Positions 16,812-25,863 of a DNA stretch of 64,000 nucleotides are shown piece by piece. The notes under the pieces are model-generated. The model searched no databases. It saw only the letters and a program-made list of their open reading frames with translations, and was not told the DNA's origin. Origin of the DNA: a virus; the IMG/VR virus record IMGVR_UViG_3300026382_000012, positions 1 to 64,000 of that record; one strand, 5' to 3'. Position 1 is the stretch's first letter. The number at the start of each line of letters is the position of its first letter. The position numbers were made by a program, and so were the translations under genes.

Positions 16812-17155
16812 TGGAGTTTAATGTGATCTCTAAACGATATTGTTTTATTAAATCAATAGTATTTTATTGTCCTAAATGTAAAAAGATTTACGAATATAAA
16901 ACCGTTCGGTATGAATTACCTGGCTTGATATCTGTGAAACATACGATATCAAACACAGTTAGAAGATCAGAAATTATTTCTTTCAATGCCGAAAAGAAAA
17001 CAATTATTCTTAAATCCGAAGAAAGTTATATCATAGATGATACTGGTATTCTATTACAACCAATATGTCCAAAATGTAAAACAAATTCAGAAAAAAATAT
17101 TATAATTGCAATGAATGATGAAACTTTTCAATATATTCTAAAAGAACTACTTTAA
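16811..17155 (+). CDS. Zinc-ribbon protein, 114 aa
   Basis: FYCPKCKKIYEY near residue 20 and ICPKCKTN near residue 90 would hold one zinc. The start overlaps the queC stop (TAATG), so the two are translationally coupled. It ends KELL, which forms part of the next gene's extended RBS. Function unknown; coupling to queC may mean a role with 7-deazaguanine enzymes. Confidence 0.65.
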   Translation: MEFNVISKRYCFIKSIVFYCPKCKKIYEYKTVRYELPGLISVKHTISNTVRRSEIISFNAEKKTIILKSEESYIIDDTGILLQPICPKCKTNSEKNIIIAMNDETFQYILKELL

Positions 17156-17168
17156 AGGAAGGTATAAA

Positions 17169-17540
17169 ATGTATGCTGCGCTTTTAGTCACACCCGATGG
17201 TGACTATGTAATCACATACGAATCTAAAACAAAAGATGAAGTTATAGAAAAACTAATCAATCGCGGCAGTAATTGGCATTTTTATCCAATTGAATTTATT
17301 AAATATCCATTTAATCCAAATGGATATATTGTTGATCATCCCTATGGTACACTAGGCTGGCCAGATAGGAAAATAAAAATTAAGAAAGTATTAGATGCTT
17401 TTAAAAAAGCATCTAAATTTTTAGAAGAAAATAATCTTGAGATAAATGATCTTAACGATTACATTGAGCTTGTTGCTGGGTTTCTAAACAAAAGGAGAGT
17501 TAGTAATGTGTACAATAATCGGTGCGAAAATAGACGTTAA
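17169..17540 (+). CDS. Unknown protein, 123 aa
   Basis: Starts MYAALLVTPDGDYVITYESK, alpha/beta in appearance, with aromatic WHFYPIEFIKYPFNPNGY in the middle. It overlaps the amidotransferase gene by 35 bases in another frame. The RBS is a variant extended element (AACTACTTTAAAGGAAGG). No family recognised. Confidence 0.6.
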   Translation: MYAALLVTPDGDYVITYESKTKDEVIEKLINRGSNWHFYPIEFIKYPFNPNGYIVDHPYGTLGWPDRKIKIKKVLDAFKKASKFLEENNLEINDLNDYIELVAGFLNKRRVSNVYNNRCENRR

Positions 17541-18237
17541 AAATATAACAGTCAATGAACTAAACTACATTTCTGATTATATTAAAAATAATATATCAGT
17601 TAGAGGTAGAGATGGTTATGGATTAGAGATTATAACTGATAATATATACATGGATGAATATAGTATAAAAACAAAATCATATATAGAATTTAAGAATCAT
17701 TTCACACGTGTATTAGATTATGCTATAAATGATACAAATGAATATTTAACAATATTAACACAATCTAGAGCAATTCCTGAAACTGAAGATAATGTAAATA
17801 TAAACGAATATCAGCCTATAGTCTCTAGCAAACAGAAATTTATAGTATGTCATAATGGATTGATTTATAATGATAAAGAACTCGCGGCGCAATATAAACT
17901 AAAAATCAACTATGACTCACAAATAATTCCTGAACTATTAGGAATTAATTTTTCAAAATTCAAAGACTCTAGTACTAGATTAATCGATACCTTAGCCAAC
18001 ACATATAAAGAATTAAAAGGATCCTTTTCATGTATTATAGGCATTTGTAATGAAAACAAAGATTTATTTAAAAGAAGTATATCGTTTATGGTAAATTACC
18101 AACCTTTATATTATATCAAAGGCTGCAATTTTATAATATTCACTAATATTAAAACAGTGGATTGTATTGAAATAGAACCATATAGTGTGGGATTTTATGA
18201 TTTGAGAAATAAAAAATTAATTACAAATCAATTATAA
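17506..18237 (+). CDS. Class II glutamine amidotransferase (Ntn-hydrolase)
   Basis: 243 aa consisting of the amidotransferase domain alone. The nucleophile is Cys2 (MCTIIG), followed by RGRDGYGLEI, SRAIPETE near residue 89, QPI near residue 104 and CHNGLIYND near residue 117, the standard class II glutaminase motifs of the PurF/AsnB/GlmS group. It would release ammonia from glutamine. In known systems such a domain is fused to QueC (Gat-QueC) and converts preQ0 to the archaeosine-type amidine. Its place close to queC suggests a split version of the same. AAAGGAGAG precedes the ATG. Confidence 0.82.
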   Translation: MCTIIGAKIDVKNITVNELNYISDYIKNNISVRGRDGYGLEIITDNIYMDEYSIKTKSYIEFKNHFTRVLDYAINDTNEYLTILTQSRAIPETEDNVNINEYQPIVSSKQKFIVCHNGLIYNDKELAAQYKLKINYDSQIIPELLGINFSKFKDSSTRLIDTLANTYKELKGSFSCIIGICNENKDLFKRSISFMVNYQPLYYIKGCNFIIFTNIKTVDCIEIEPYSVGFYDLRNKKLITNQL

Positions 18238-18278
18238 ACATTGTTCTCAAGAAACCAAATCAATTGGAAGCGGAATAA

Positions 18279-19577
18279 ATGTTTGAGTACAAGGAATTTA
18301 TTAATCTAACACCTAAGCAAAAAGTTAAATATTTAGAAAATTGCATTAAAGAAAATAGTTTATTTGAAGAAATCCTAGTTAGAGTGTTTAATTCGAATTA
18401 TCATTACGGCGCGCGTTATACTAAAAAAGAAATAAATAACCTATTAAACATTTGCCAACAGATAAATCAAAATAACAATAACTGTGATTATCAGAAGATA
18501 TTAAATATTCTTGATAAACTCTTGTCTATTAGACAAGGTAATAGAAAAGAGTTCATAAAAGAACTAGTACTAAATAAAAAAATAAATATCAATGAGTTAT
18601 TTCTATTACTATCAATTTTAAATAAAGACATACAAATCGGTAGAAAACAAGCAAGAAAAATTTCTAATAAAATCGAATACTATCCATTTCAACTAGCAGA
18701 AAAATATTCGAATTCGTTAAGTAAAAAATACAATAAATTATATGCTCAATATAAACTTGATGGACTAAGATTTATCTACATACCAAAATTAAATATATTT
18801 GTTACGAGAAATCAAAATATATTAACCAGTAAAACCAATCCAAATTTAGAATATATAGAAGATAACTTTGAAAAACTAAGAAAAGTTATAAGAAATTTAG
18901 ATGACGTAGTTTTTGATGGCGAGATTTATTGTATAGATTGGAACACTACATCTACTATAGTAAAATCTGAAAAAGATAAGATTACAGATAATAACATTAT
19001 TAGGCATTTGAAATTTAACATATTTGATATAATACCGGCCGATGATTATTTAAATTACAATCCGCATAAAGATATTGTTTCGGAAATAGAATATCATAGA
19101 AGATGCAACGCACTTAATAAATTAAAAGACAAAATTAAAAACATTAGTCACATTAACATACTTGAAACATTTGAAATCAATAATGAAAACGATCTAAATA
19201 AATTATTTAACGAAGCAGTTAATAAATACGGTTATGAAGGTTTGATGATTAAAATACCAGAAGAATACTATTATGATAAGAGAGTTAAAGCTTGGACTAA
19301 ATTAAAACCAGAAAAAGAAATAGATTGTGAAATAATTGATGCTATAGAAGGCGATGGAAGACATATAGGAAAACTCGGCGCGCTATTATGTAAACACAAA
19401 GATAAAATCTTCAAAGTGGGTTCTGGCTTTACAGATGAAGACAGAGAACATCTATGGCACAATAAAGATAAACTAATTGGCAGAATAGTAGAAATAAACT
19501 ATCAAGAATTAACAAAAGACGGCATACCAAGATTTCCAATTTTTAAGCGAATTAGATGGGACAAAACATCTCAATAA
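18279..19577 (+). CDS. ATP-dependent DNA ligase
   Basis: 432 aa. The adenylation motif is QYKLDGLRF with Lys159 as the AMP-accepting residue; motif III is VFDGEIYCID, motif IV YGYEGLMIKI and motif V KAWTKLKPEKEIDCEI. A C-terminal OB-fold domain ends with FPIFKRIRWD. It seals nicks during phage replication or repair. GGAAGCGGA precedes the ATG. Confidence 0.92.
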   Translation: MFEYKEFINLTPKQKVKYLENCIKENSLFEEILVRVFNSNYHYGARYTKKEINNLLNICQQINQNNNNCDYQKILNILDKLLSIRQGNRKEFIKELVLNKKININELFLLLSILNKDIQIGRKQARKISNKIEYYPFQLAEKYSNSLSKKYNKLYAQYKLDGLRFIYIPKLNIFVTRNQNILTSKTNPNLEYIEDNFEKLRKVIRNLDDVVFDGEIYCIDWNTTSTIVKSEKDKITDNNIIRHLKFNIFDIIPADDYLNYNPHKDIVSEIEYHRRCNALNKLKDKIKNISHINILETFEINNENDLNKLFNEAVNKYGYEGLMIKIPEEYYYDKRVKAWTKLKPEKEIDCEIIDAIEGDGRHIGKLGALLCKHKDKIFKVGSGFTDEDREHLWHNKDKLIGRIVEINYQELTKDGIPRFPIFKRIRWDKTSQ

Positions 19578-19587
19578 GGAGTGTAAA

Positions 19588-20445
19588 ATGAATTACGAAT
19601 TGTTTTCCCAAATACTTAAAAAGAACATACAAAAATATGTTAAAGAAAATATAGGGAGCGATCGCGCTCCGTATTTCTATAACGAAACACCACAATATCA
19701 TGATGATAATACATTAGTATATTCCATTAAAAATTGCGATGCATATATACAATTAAGAATCAATAAACAATTACCCACAAAATACGACAGAACAGTATTA
19801 TATGAAGCTATAGAAAAGATAACTTACTTAATTTCTAGAATGCTATATGATAGATTTTTCTACGGTTATGAAATAGTTATTAAAAATCCATATTTTATAA
19901 CAGTTTATAATTATGCACATACTGCAATATTAAATATAAAATTAGATGGTAGAATTTATAAACTCAATGATGATGCTAATTTCTTAAATACATATTTAAC
20001 TGAAATAAAATCATTTTTTGATGTAAGTGCTAGATGTACTGCGGCCAGACATCTACTCAGAGAATATTTATACGAAGATACTGATTACATGTATTATATC
20101 GCGCCGATGGCATCAAATTTTTGTTGTATCACTTTCAATAGAAAAAATACTATACTTGATAATAAAATTAGCATAAGAAACATAATTGAAATAGTTATAC
20201 CCGAAATAATTAAAAATGCAAGTATTGAAATGGCATTCATTAATCAAGACATTTGTATACATATAAACATGGTAGGCAGAATAACAACTACAAAAATTAA
20301 ACATAATGCATTTGAAATCAATCTAGAAAATCTTAGAGAATTATTAATCTTACTGATTGAATACACTAAACGAACGTCAGATAGAGAAATAATAACTATT
20401 GAAAATGAAACGGATATAAATAAATTGAAAGTGCAATTGTTTTAA
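19588..20445 (+). CDS. Unknown protein, 285 aa, first of a small-protein series
   Basis: Alpha/beta protein rich in Ile, Asn, Lys and Tyr, without Cys pairs, membrane segment or known catalytic motif. The C-terminus ends INKLKVQLF, similar to the short hydrophobic endings of many later genes (LKLF, MQLL, LQIL). AAGGAG precedes the ATG, 10 bases after the ligase stop. It looks like a member of the diverged family that fills 19.6-23.4 and 39.1-58.3 kb. Confidence 0.65.
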   Translation: MNYELFSQILKKNIQKYVKENIGSDRAPYFYNETPQYHDDNTLVYSIKNCDAYIQLRINKQLPTKYDRTVLYEAIEKITYLISRMLYDRFFYGYEIVIKNPYFITVYNYAHTAILNIKLDGRIYKLNDDANFLNTYLTEIKSFFDVSARCTAARHLLREYLYEDTDYMYYIAPMASNFCCITFNRKNTILDNKISIRNIIEIVIPEIIKNASIEMAFINQDICIHINMVGRITTTKIKHNAFEINLENLRELLILLIEYTKRTSDREIITIENETDINKLKVQLF

Positions 20446-20472
20446 ACAAAAAGTTTACTGGGTAGTTTAAGA

Positions 20473-21162
20473 ATGCGTATAATTAAATACAGTGGTAGTA
20501 ATAAAGTAGAAATAAGAGCTGAAAGTTCTCCTGGTATAATATATCCGTTTCCGAAAGATTTAAAGAAGATTATAGATTTTATTGGGAAGATACAATTGTC
20601 TGAGTTTCATGTTGATAGTTTAGAACTATCAATAAATCCATTACGAATTATTATTTCAGGTACATTTCGAACAATAATTTTTAGTAAATTAGATACTTCT
20701 TTATCCTTAAATAACTCTATAAAAGAAATTATCATGTGGTTGTTAAATAATTTTAATACCTCACATATAAGAAAATTGGAAATAACAGAAACTGCAGATT
20801 CTGTTTTAATTACTTCTGGTAGTTTTACATATACATTGGTTACTAGTATTGCATTTCATAAATTAATGAATAAGCTATGTATTTATAAAGATTTGATTCT
20901 ATATAATCTTAATGACGAAGAAATGAACATTGTAAAAAATCAGTTTGATAAGTACACAAAAATAATATGCGAACTAAAATATCCTATCGTTGTGCATAAA
21001 GTGGATCAGGAAAATATAACTATAACTAAATACGCTAAACAACGAAAGACAATAAAGAATATACACGAATTAGACCTAATTCCTTTTATAATAGAAACGA
21101 ATATTCTAGATGATGAGTTAGAGAGATCTATATGCCAATTTATTAAGATGCAACTACTTTAA
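20473..21162 (+). CDS. Unknown protein, 229 aa, small-protein family
   Basis: The C-terminal 70 residues follow the pattern seen in many genes here: a beta hairpin (YPIVVHKVDQENITITKYA), a helix, then a hydrophobic end IKMQLL. The last codons and stop are part of the next gene's RBS. The ribosome site before its own ATG is weak. Confidence 0.65.
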   Translation: MRIIKYSGSNKVEIRAESSPGIIYPFPKDLKKIIDFIGKIQLSEFHVDSLELSINPLRIIISGTFRTIIFSKLDTSLSLNNSIKEIIMWLLNNFNTSHIRKLEITETADSVLITSGSFTYTLVTSIAFHKLMNKLCIYKDLILYNLNDEEMNIVKNQFDKYTKIICELKYPIVVHKVDQENITITKYAKQRKTIKNIHELDLIPFIIETNILDDELERSICQFIKMQLL

Positions 21163-21173
21163 AGGAGGTTAGA

Positions 21174-22091
21174 ATGAAAATGTTCAATACAATAGAAGAG
21201 TTTTTTGAAGAATACTTTCCTGAATATGATGTGTCATATAACATTAATAAAATGTTTCTAACAAAAATGTATTATCCTTATTCTATTTATGTTAAATCTA
21301 AAGATGAAAGAAATTATTCTATTAGATTTGCTAATATATGCATTAAAATTGATCTAGATAGAGGCATTGATAAGGAGCAAGAGCAGCTAATTGATAACAT
21401 AAAACATGTATATGATGATGTGCTTGTTAATAATACGCGCCGTTTTATATCAGTAGATATAGGCAACCTCAGATTAATCACCTCAGTGATATTTGATTTT
21501 AAAACTAAACGATTTGAGTCAGTTATTTATGACATTTCCAATCTCGATACATTTTTTACCAATTCATTTCTGTATAAAGTATTAAAAAGAATTGAAGGGA
21601 GTAATAATCAATATGAGACTTTACAAGAGATTTATAATAAATATTTTGCCGAAAGACATAAATATATTGATAAAGTAATAGAGCATTTCTATATTACAAG
21701 ATGTATTAAAAAGGATACAAATGAACCAAAACCATATATAATAATTGAAAATATAACTTTCGATAATGTAATTAATTTTCAGAAATATTTGCGCTGGAAT
21801 AAAGTCACAACGAAACATTTTAAACAGCTTAAAAAATATTTTACATTCTATTTTATAAATAGAGTAGTTTCATATTTTAATATGATGGCTAGAAAATTTG
21901 ATTTGCCGGTTATCAAAATAAGTGAATTAAATACTAGCAATATATCAGGCGAAATTAACGATAGAGATTTAAAAGCATGTCTAAATATGCTAAAAATAAA
22001 CATTAACATAAGCAGAATAATTGAAAATAGAAATAAAAATAATAAAAATGTAATCGACGAAATAGAGAAATATATACCAATTGTATTGTAA
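21174..22091 (+). CDS. Unknown protein, 305 aa
   Basis: Starts MKMFNTIEEFFEEYFPEYDV. Rich in aromatic residues and lysine, with no motif I can name. Exact extended RBS at 21152-21168, 5 bases before the ATG. It probably belongs with the neighbouring unrecognised proteins, but the resemblance is weak. Confidence 0.65.
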   Translation: MKMFNTIEEFFEEYFPEYDVSYNINKMFLTKMYYPYSIYVKSKDERNYSIRFANICIKIDLDRGIDKEQEQLIDNIKHVYDDVLVNNTRRFISVDIGNLRLITSVIFDFKTKRFESVIYDISNLDTFFTNSFLYKVLKRIEGSNNQYETLQEIYNKYFAERHKYIDKVIEHFYITRCIKKDTNEPKPYIIIENITFDNVINFQKYLRWNKVTTKHFKQLKKYFTFYFINRVVSYFNMMARKFDLPVIKISELNTSNISGEINDRDLKACLNMLKININISRIIENRNKNNKNVIDEIEKYIPIVL

Positions 22092-22107
22092 AACTACTTT
22101 AAAGGAG
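22092..22107 (+). promoter_or_regulatory. Extended RBS element that decides a GTG start
   Basis: AACTACTTTAAAGGAG, 16 of 17 consensus bases. The only start at the right distance is GTG at 22114, 6 bases away; the frame also contains an ATG at 22081, upstream of the RBS and inside the previous gene. Confidence 0.65.
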
Positions 22108-22113
22108 ACGGAA

Positions 22114-22593
22114 GTGCAAGTAAAATTCGACGTGTTTGTTAAAGGAGATCAAGTACATGTATATCCTTATATCGAATTCGAGAAGAAGTTATTATTTATC
22201 AAATATAAACAAAGATACGATTTGTTAGAAAGCGATAATATAGATAGCAACTATATGTATATGCCGGCTGATGTTATAGAAAAAATTACTAATAATCGTA
22301 ACGATATTCTTAAAATAAACGCACTGAATATCGAATTCTTAAATATAGAATTAGATTTATATAGATTTTGGCATAGTAATAAAAATAGTTTATCTACAAC
22401 AATCCGCGCGGATATTCCTATAGAAACAAATGTTAAGCAGATAAGCAAAGATATAAAGAAGATAAAAAAGTATATAACCAAATGGTTCAACAAACAATTA
22501 GATAGATTACATAAAAGATATCAAGATGAATTGGAAAAGGAAGATTATATTAAAAAATTTGAGGATGCTTTGAAGAAAGCAATTAAAGAATAA
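22114..22593 (+). CDS. Unknown protein, 159 aa
   Basis: GTG start giving MQVKFDVFVKGDQVHVYPYI. It has an N-terminal beta-rich part and a strongly helical, charged C-terminal half (residues 105-159) that could form a coiled coil. The 103-base gap after it contains TATAGATAGTGT, a diverged form of the candidate promoter. Function unknown. Confidence 0.6.
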   Translation: MQVKFDVFVKGDQVHVYPYIEFEKKLLFIKYKQRYDLLESDNIDSNYMYMPADVIEKITNNRNDILKINALNIEFLNIELDLYRFWHSNKNSLSTTIRADIPIETNVKQISKDIKKIKKYITKWFNKQLDRLHKRYQDELEKEDYIKKFEDALKKAIKE

Positions 22594-22696
22594 AATAATT
22601 GGGATATAAAACAATTTAAATTATAGATAGTGTAACTATTAAAAACATTACCTAGTATTCTTATGGTATATTCAAACAACTTAAAGGAAGCGCAAG

Positions 22697-23404
22697 ATGA
22701 AGCTAACTATAAAACTTGATATTAACGGTATACATATACATGGTGATATAGGATTAATGAAACAATTAAATAACGATTTATATAAATATGTTAATAGCAT
22801 TATAAATAATAAATACTCTTTCGGCACAATAGTAGAAATATATGATAGTACATTCAAAGTAAGTTATAAAAAGTTCTCGATATTTAGTGTATACAGAAAT
22901 GTAGAAGACTTTAGTAACAAAATAAATAGATATTTGTCTATACTAAATACACTAGCATATATTAATATTGTTAAAAATAACAGCAACATTGAAGATATTG
23001 AATTTGATCTGTTAGATAAAGTTGTTAGAATCAATAATAATAATGACGCTCAAATTCAAATAGAAGATTTAACAAAAGAAAGTATAATTATAAGATATTT
23101 TCATAATTTAATTTTAATTTATGAAGATAACAAATATGATTTGCATAAAATTACAGAATATATAAATGAGCTTTATTCATCTGTACATAAAAATATTTAT
23201 TCAAAATATTTAACCATAATCTCGGAACAAGAAAACGCAATATTTGAGATATTAACTCTTAATGTTGAAGATTTAACTTATAGAAAATATAGATTGGTCG
23301 ATAACATATACGATGCAGTTATACATGGTATTTTAGGTGTATTATTTAACGATAATAAAATATTAAAAGAATTAGCGAATTTGCATAAATTGAAACTATT
23401 TTAA
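22697..23404 (+). CDS. Unknown protein, 235 aa, small-protein family
   Basis: Begins MKLTIKLDINGIHIHGDIG and ends LHKLKLF. It shows the same strand-hairpin-helix C-terminal layout as its neighbours (FEILTLNVEDLTYRKYRL then helix). AAAGGAAG lies 8 bases before the ATG. Its last codons plus stop form the AACTATTTTAAAGGAGG element of the next gene. Confidence 0.65.
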   Translation: MKLTIKLDINGIHIHGDIGLMKQLNNDLYKYVNSIINNKYSFGTIVEIYDSTFKVSYKKFSIFSVYRNVEDFSNKINRYLSILNTLAYINIVKNNSNIEDIEFDLLDKVVRINNNNDAQIQIEDLTKESIIIRYFHNLILIYEDNKYDLHKITEYINELYSSVHKNIYSKYLTIISEQENAIFEILTLNVEDLTYRKYRLVDNIYDAVIHGILGVLFNDNKILKELANLHKLKLF

Positions 23405-23420
23405 AGGAGGTAATTAAATC

Positions 23421-24143
23421 ATGAAGTGTTTGGAATGTAAAGGTGATTTAAAACTATACGGTGCCGCTGCTAGAAAATCACATAATAAATATTACTTAAC
23501 ATCCCTATGCTATATTTGTGAAAACTGCAATAAAATGAACATTTTTTCAACTAGACCAAAAATCATACCGAATTTAGATATTAACTTAATTTACATACCT
23601 TTTATGAAAGAGTTAGATCATATTAAAATATTGTTTCCTGCTAACAGAATTATTATACATGGTATTGATAAAAAAGATAAAGAGATTACTGTGCCTATGG
23701 CGTATGACACAAAAAATTTAGTCAATATTATCAATAACTTTAATCTTAATGATTTAGATTTGCAATATATCGACCCAGAATATAAATGTCTCAATTGTGG
23801 GTCAAGAGAACACAGAATTAATGGAATTAATATAAATATTTCTAAGAATTTTACAATTACACGGGCGATAATTAAATGTTCTAAATGTAAACAATCAAAA
23901 ACATATAATTTTTATGATTCACCTATTCAAATACCACATATAGATATTATTAAGCAGAAGTACGAAAAATATGTTTCAAAATTAGATAAATATTGTATTT
24001 ATTTATCAAATATGGGAAATGTAATATTATATGGACAAGATATAAATACAAGTTATAGACTGAGATATATCTTATACAAGTATAATAGAGATGAATACAA
24101 CAATATTTTATTGCAAATTTATAGGCGCATAAAACTACTTTAA
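23421..24143 (+). CDS. Double zinc-ribbon protein, 240 aa
   Basis: Two four-cysteine ribbons: CLEC with CENC near residues 3-36, and CLNC with CSKC near residues 118-155. Between and after them are alpha/beta segments like those of the neighbouring proteins, so this may be a family member that gained zinc ribbons. It ends RIKLL, with the stop inside the next RBS. Function unknown; nucleic-acid binding is possible. Confidence 0.65.
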   Translation: MKCLECKGDLKLYGAAARKSHNKYYLTSLCYICENCNKMNIFSTRPKIIPNLDINLIYIPFMKELDHIKILFPANRIIIHGIDKKDKEITVPMAYDTKNLVNIINNFNLNDLDLQYIDPEYKCLNCGSREHRINGININISKNFTITRAIIKCSKCKQSKTYNFYDSPIQIPHIDIIKQKYEKYVSKLDKYCIYLSNMGNVILYGQDINTSYRLRYILYKYNRDEYNNILLQIYRRIKLL

Positions 24144-24153
24144 AGGAGGCACA

Positions 24154-24843
24154 ATGAAAAAAATCGACGTAGAAGAAGTTTTTATTGCGATAATTTTATG
24201 CGGTGTAATGTTATTTGCATCTGTAATATTCATATCAGTATCAATTAATGAACAAAAAGTCACAAGATGTAAAGTAAAGGAAATAGAAACTAAAATTAGC
24301 AAAATAGAAGATATTGATAGAAGAATTAAAGATATCAATAAGAAAATTGATAATGTTGAAAAGAAGGTAGATAGCATAAATAAAAAGATTGATAAGTTTA
24401 ATCATATTGCTAATAATATAGCTGCGATAATTAAACATGTTAATAATAAAATCGATAATAAAACCGCAAATATAATAGCATATAATATTATAGAGGCATC
24501 TCTCAAATATAAAGTGCCTATTGAATATATAATTTCTGTTATGTGGGTTGAATCTCATTTCAACCCACATGCTTATAATAAGAGAACTAAATGTATCGGT
24601 TTAATGCAAGTAAATCCAAATATTTGGATATCAAACAATGAATTAAGTATTTTACTATACGGCATAAGAACTAATATTATGGTAGGTACATATATATTAA
24701 GATATTATTATGATAACTATGGTAACTGGAAAGATGCTATTATAGCATATTATGGTATGTCAACATATGCAAAGGAATATTATGTTAAAAAAGTATTATG
24801 GAAAGTGAAATGGGTAAAAAAGAAATTAGTTCAAAAAAGTTAA
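24154..24843 (+). CDS. Membrane-anchored lytic transglycosylase (SLT domain)
   Basis: 229 aa. Residues 9-31 are a membrane segment (FIAIILCGVMLFASVIFISV), residues 40-100 a long lysine/isoleucine coiled coil, and the C-terminal half an SLT domain with catalytic Glu in VMWVESHFNPHAYN, then CIGLMQVNP and AIIAYYGMSTYA. It would cleave peptidoglycan from the outer face of the membrane, either for lysis or at an envelope site; the membrane anchor and early-type position favour a host-envelope role. Exact extended RBS at 24133-24149. Confidence 0.85.
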   Translation: MKKIDVEEVFIAIILCGVMLFASVIFISVSINEQKVTRCKVKEIETKISKIEDIDRRIKDINKKIDNVEKKVDSINKKIDKFNHIANNIAAIIKHVNNKIDNKTANIIAYNIIEASLKYKVPIEYIISVMWVESHFNPHAYNKRTKCIGLMQVNPNIWISNNELSILLYGIRTNIMVGTYILRYYYDNYGNWKDAIIAYYGMSTYAKEYYVKKVLWKVKWVKKKLVQKS

Positions 24844-24865
24844 TACTACCTTAAAGGAGGCCAGA

Positions 24866-25738
24866 ATGATCAAACTAGATAGAGAAATAGTTTTTAGAAA
24901 ACTTAAAGAACTTCCTACACTTTCTAAAGTTGAAATAGGTTGGGGGTTATGTTCTAAACAACCAGATATAACAATTAATGGTAAACTATATGAAATTCCT
25001 CGGGATTTACATAAAGAACTTTATTCATCTGAATCGCCAATTAGTATAGGTAATGGAAGATATTTACTATCCTATAAAAAATGTTTAAAGATTCGAAAAT
25101 TTGTTATAGTAGATAAAAAATTAAGCAACTGGAAATATATAGGTGAGTTATCACATATATCTTCATGGGGGCGTGATATAAATGATGAAGTATTTGACTG
25201 TCATATTCAACATTTATTTCTATTTCTAAATTTGGAAAGAAGACACGGTGATGTACTTCTAATTGATAACAATATTCTTGTTATAAACGATTGTGCGAAA
25301 TTTCGTATATTTTATCCAGAAATAGTAAATCTGAAAGATTTACTTTATAATAAATTTCCGCCACCTCCAAATGATGGTAAATTAGTATTTAAGGAAATTA
25401 CTATTCAACCCCCTAAAAAACTTTTAAACAAATGGATACAACAAGTATGTAATACACATGGTATAATGCCAGAAAATTGGAAGAAATATGGTAGAATAGT
25501 TAGAAAAGTACAAAGAAAAGCAGAATTATATGCTGCATGGAAATTATTAAGAAAAGGTAAACAAGTATATCTTCCTAGTCATATAGTTTATTACGATGAT
25601 GAAGCTAATTTGCATACATATTGTTTAGTAGGAACTCCAGCTATAAGAGGAGTATTTATTGCTGAAAAAGAAGATTATATTTTCGATATCTTCTCTACGA
25701 AAGAACCTGTTTATAAAATAAAAACTTCAGTGCTCTAA
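24866..25738 (+). CDS. Unknown protein, 290 aa
   Basis: Contains KEIPRDLHKELY-like and PPPPNDGKLVFKEITIQPPKK segments, a basic helical region near 205-235 and scattered Trp residues. It does not resemble the small-protein family and I recognise no motif. RBS variant TACTACCTTAAAGGAGG. Directly after its stop comes AACTACTTTA, the first part of an extended RBS element, followed by IS607-element sequence. Confidence 0.65.
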   Translation: MIKLDREIVFRKLKELPTLSKVEIGWGLCSKQPDITINGKLYEIPRDLHKELYSSESPISIGNGRYLLSYKKCLKIRKFVIVDKKLSNWKYIGELSHISSWGRDINDEVFDCHIQHLFLFLNLERRHGDVLLIDNNILVINDCAKFRIFYPEIVNLKDLLYNKFPPPPNDGKLVFKEITIQPPKKLLNKWIQQVCNTHGIMPENWKKYGRIVRKVQRKAELYAAWKLLRKGKQVYLPSHIVYYDDEANLHTYCLVGTPAIRGVFIAEKEDYIFDIFSTKEPVYKIKTSVL

Positions 25739-25749
25739 CTACTTTATGC

Positions 25750-25863
25750 TCCTCCATTCCTACTTAAACTTATTAAAAATTAAGTAGGAATTTTGGAGCA
25801 CGGAGATTCATAAAGAACCTCATTACTACCCACTATCCCTTTAGATAGGGATTCGTGGGATAC
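25750..25863 (-). ncRNA. Predicted omega RNA scaffold of TnpB element 1
   Basis: On the minus strand, a nested stem (TCCCACGAATCCC ... GGGATAGTGGG) is followed by TAGTAATG and a long hairpin GCTCC...ATTCCTACTTAA / TTAAGTAGGAATGGAGGAGC at the element end. The order and TAGTAATG match element 2. It overlaps the TnpB 3' end. The guide would start just beyond the hairpin, in flanking DNA. Confidence 0.6.

Noticed and set aside
22622-22633. TATAGATAGTGT before the 22697 gene
   Set aside because: It differs from the consensus at several positions; too weak to list as a promoter.
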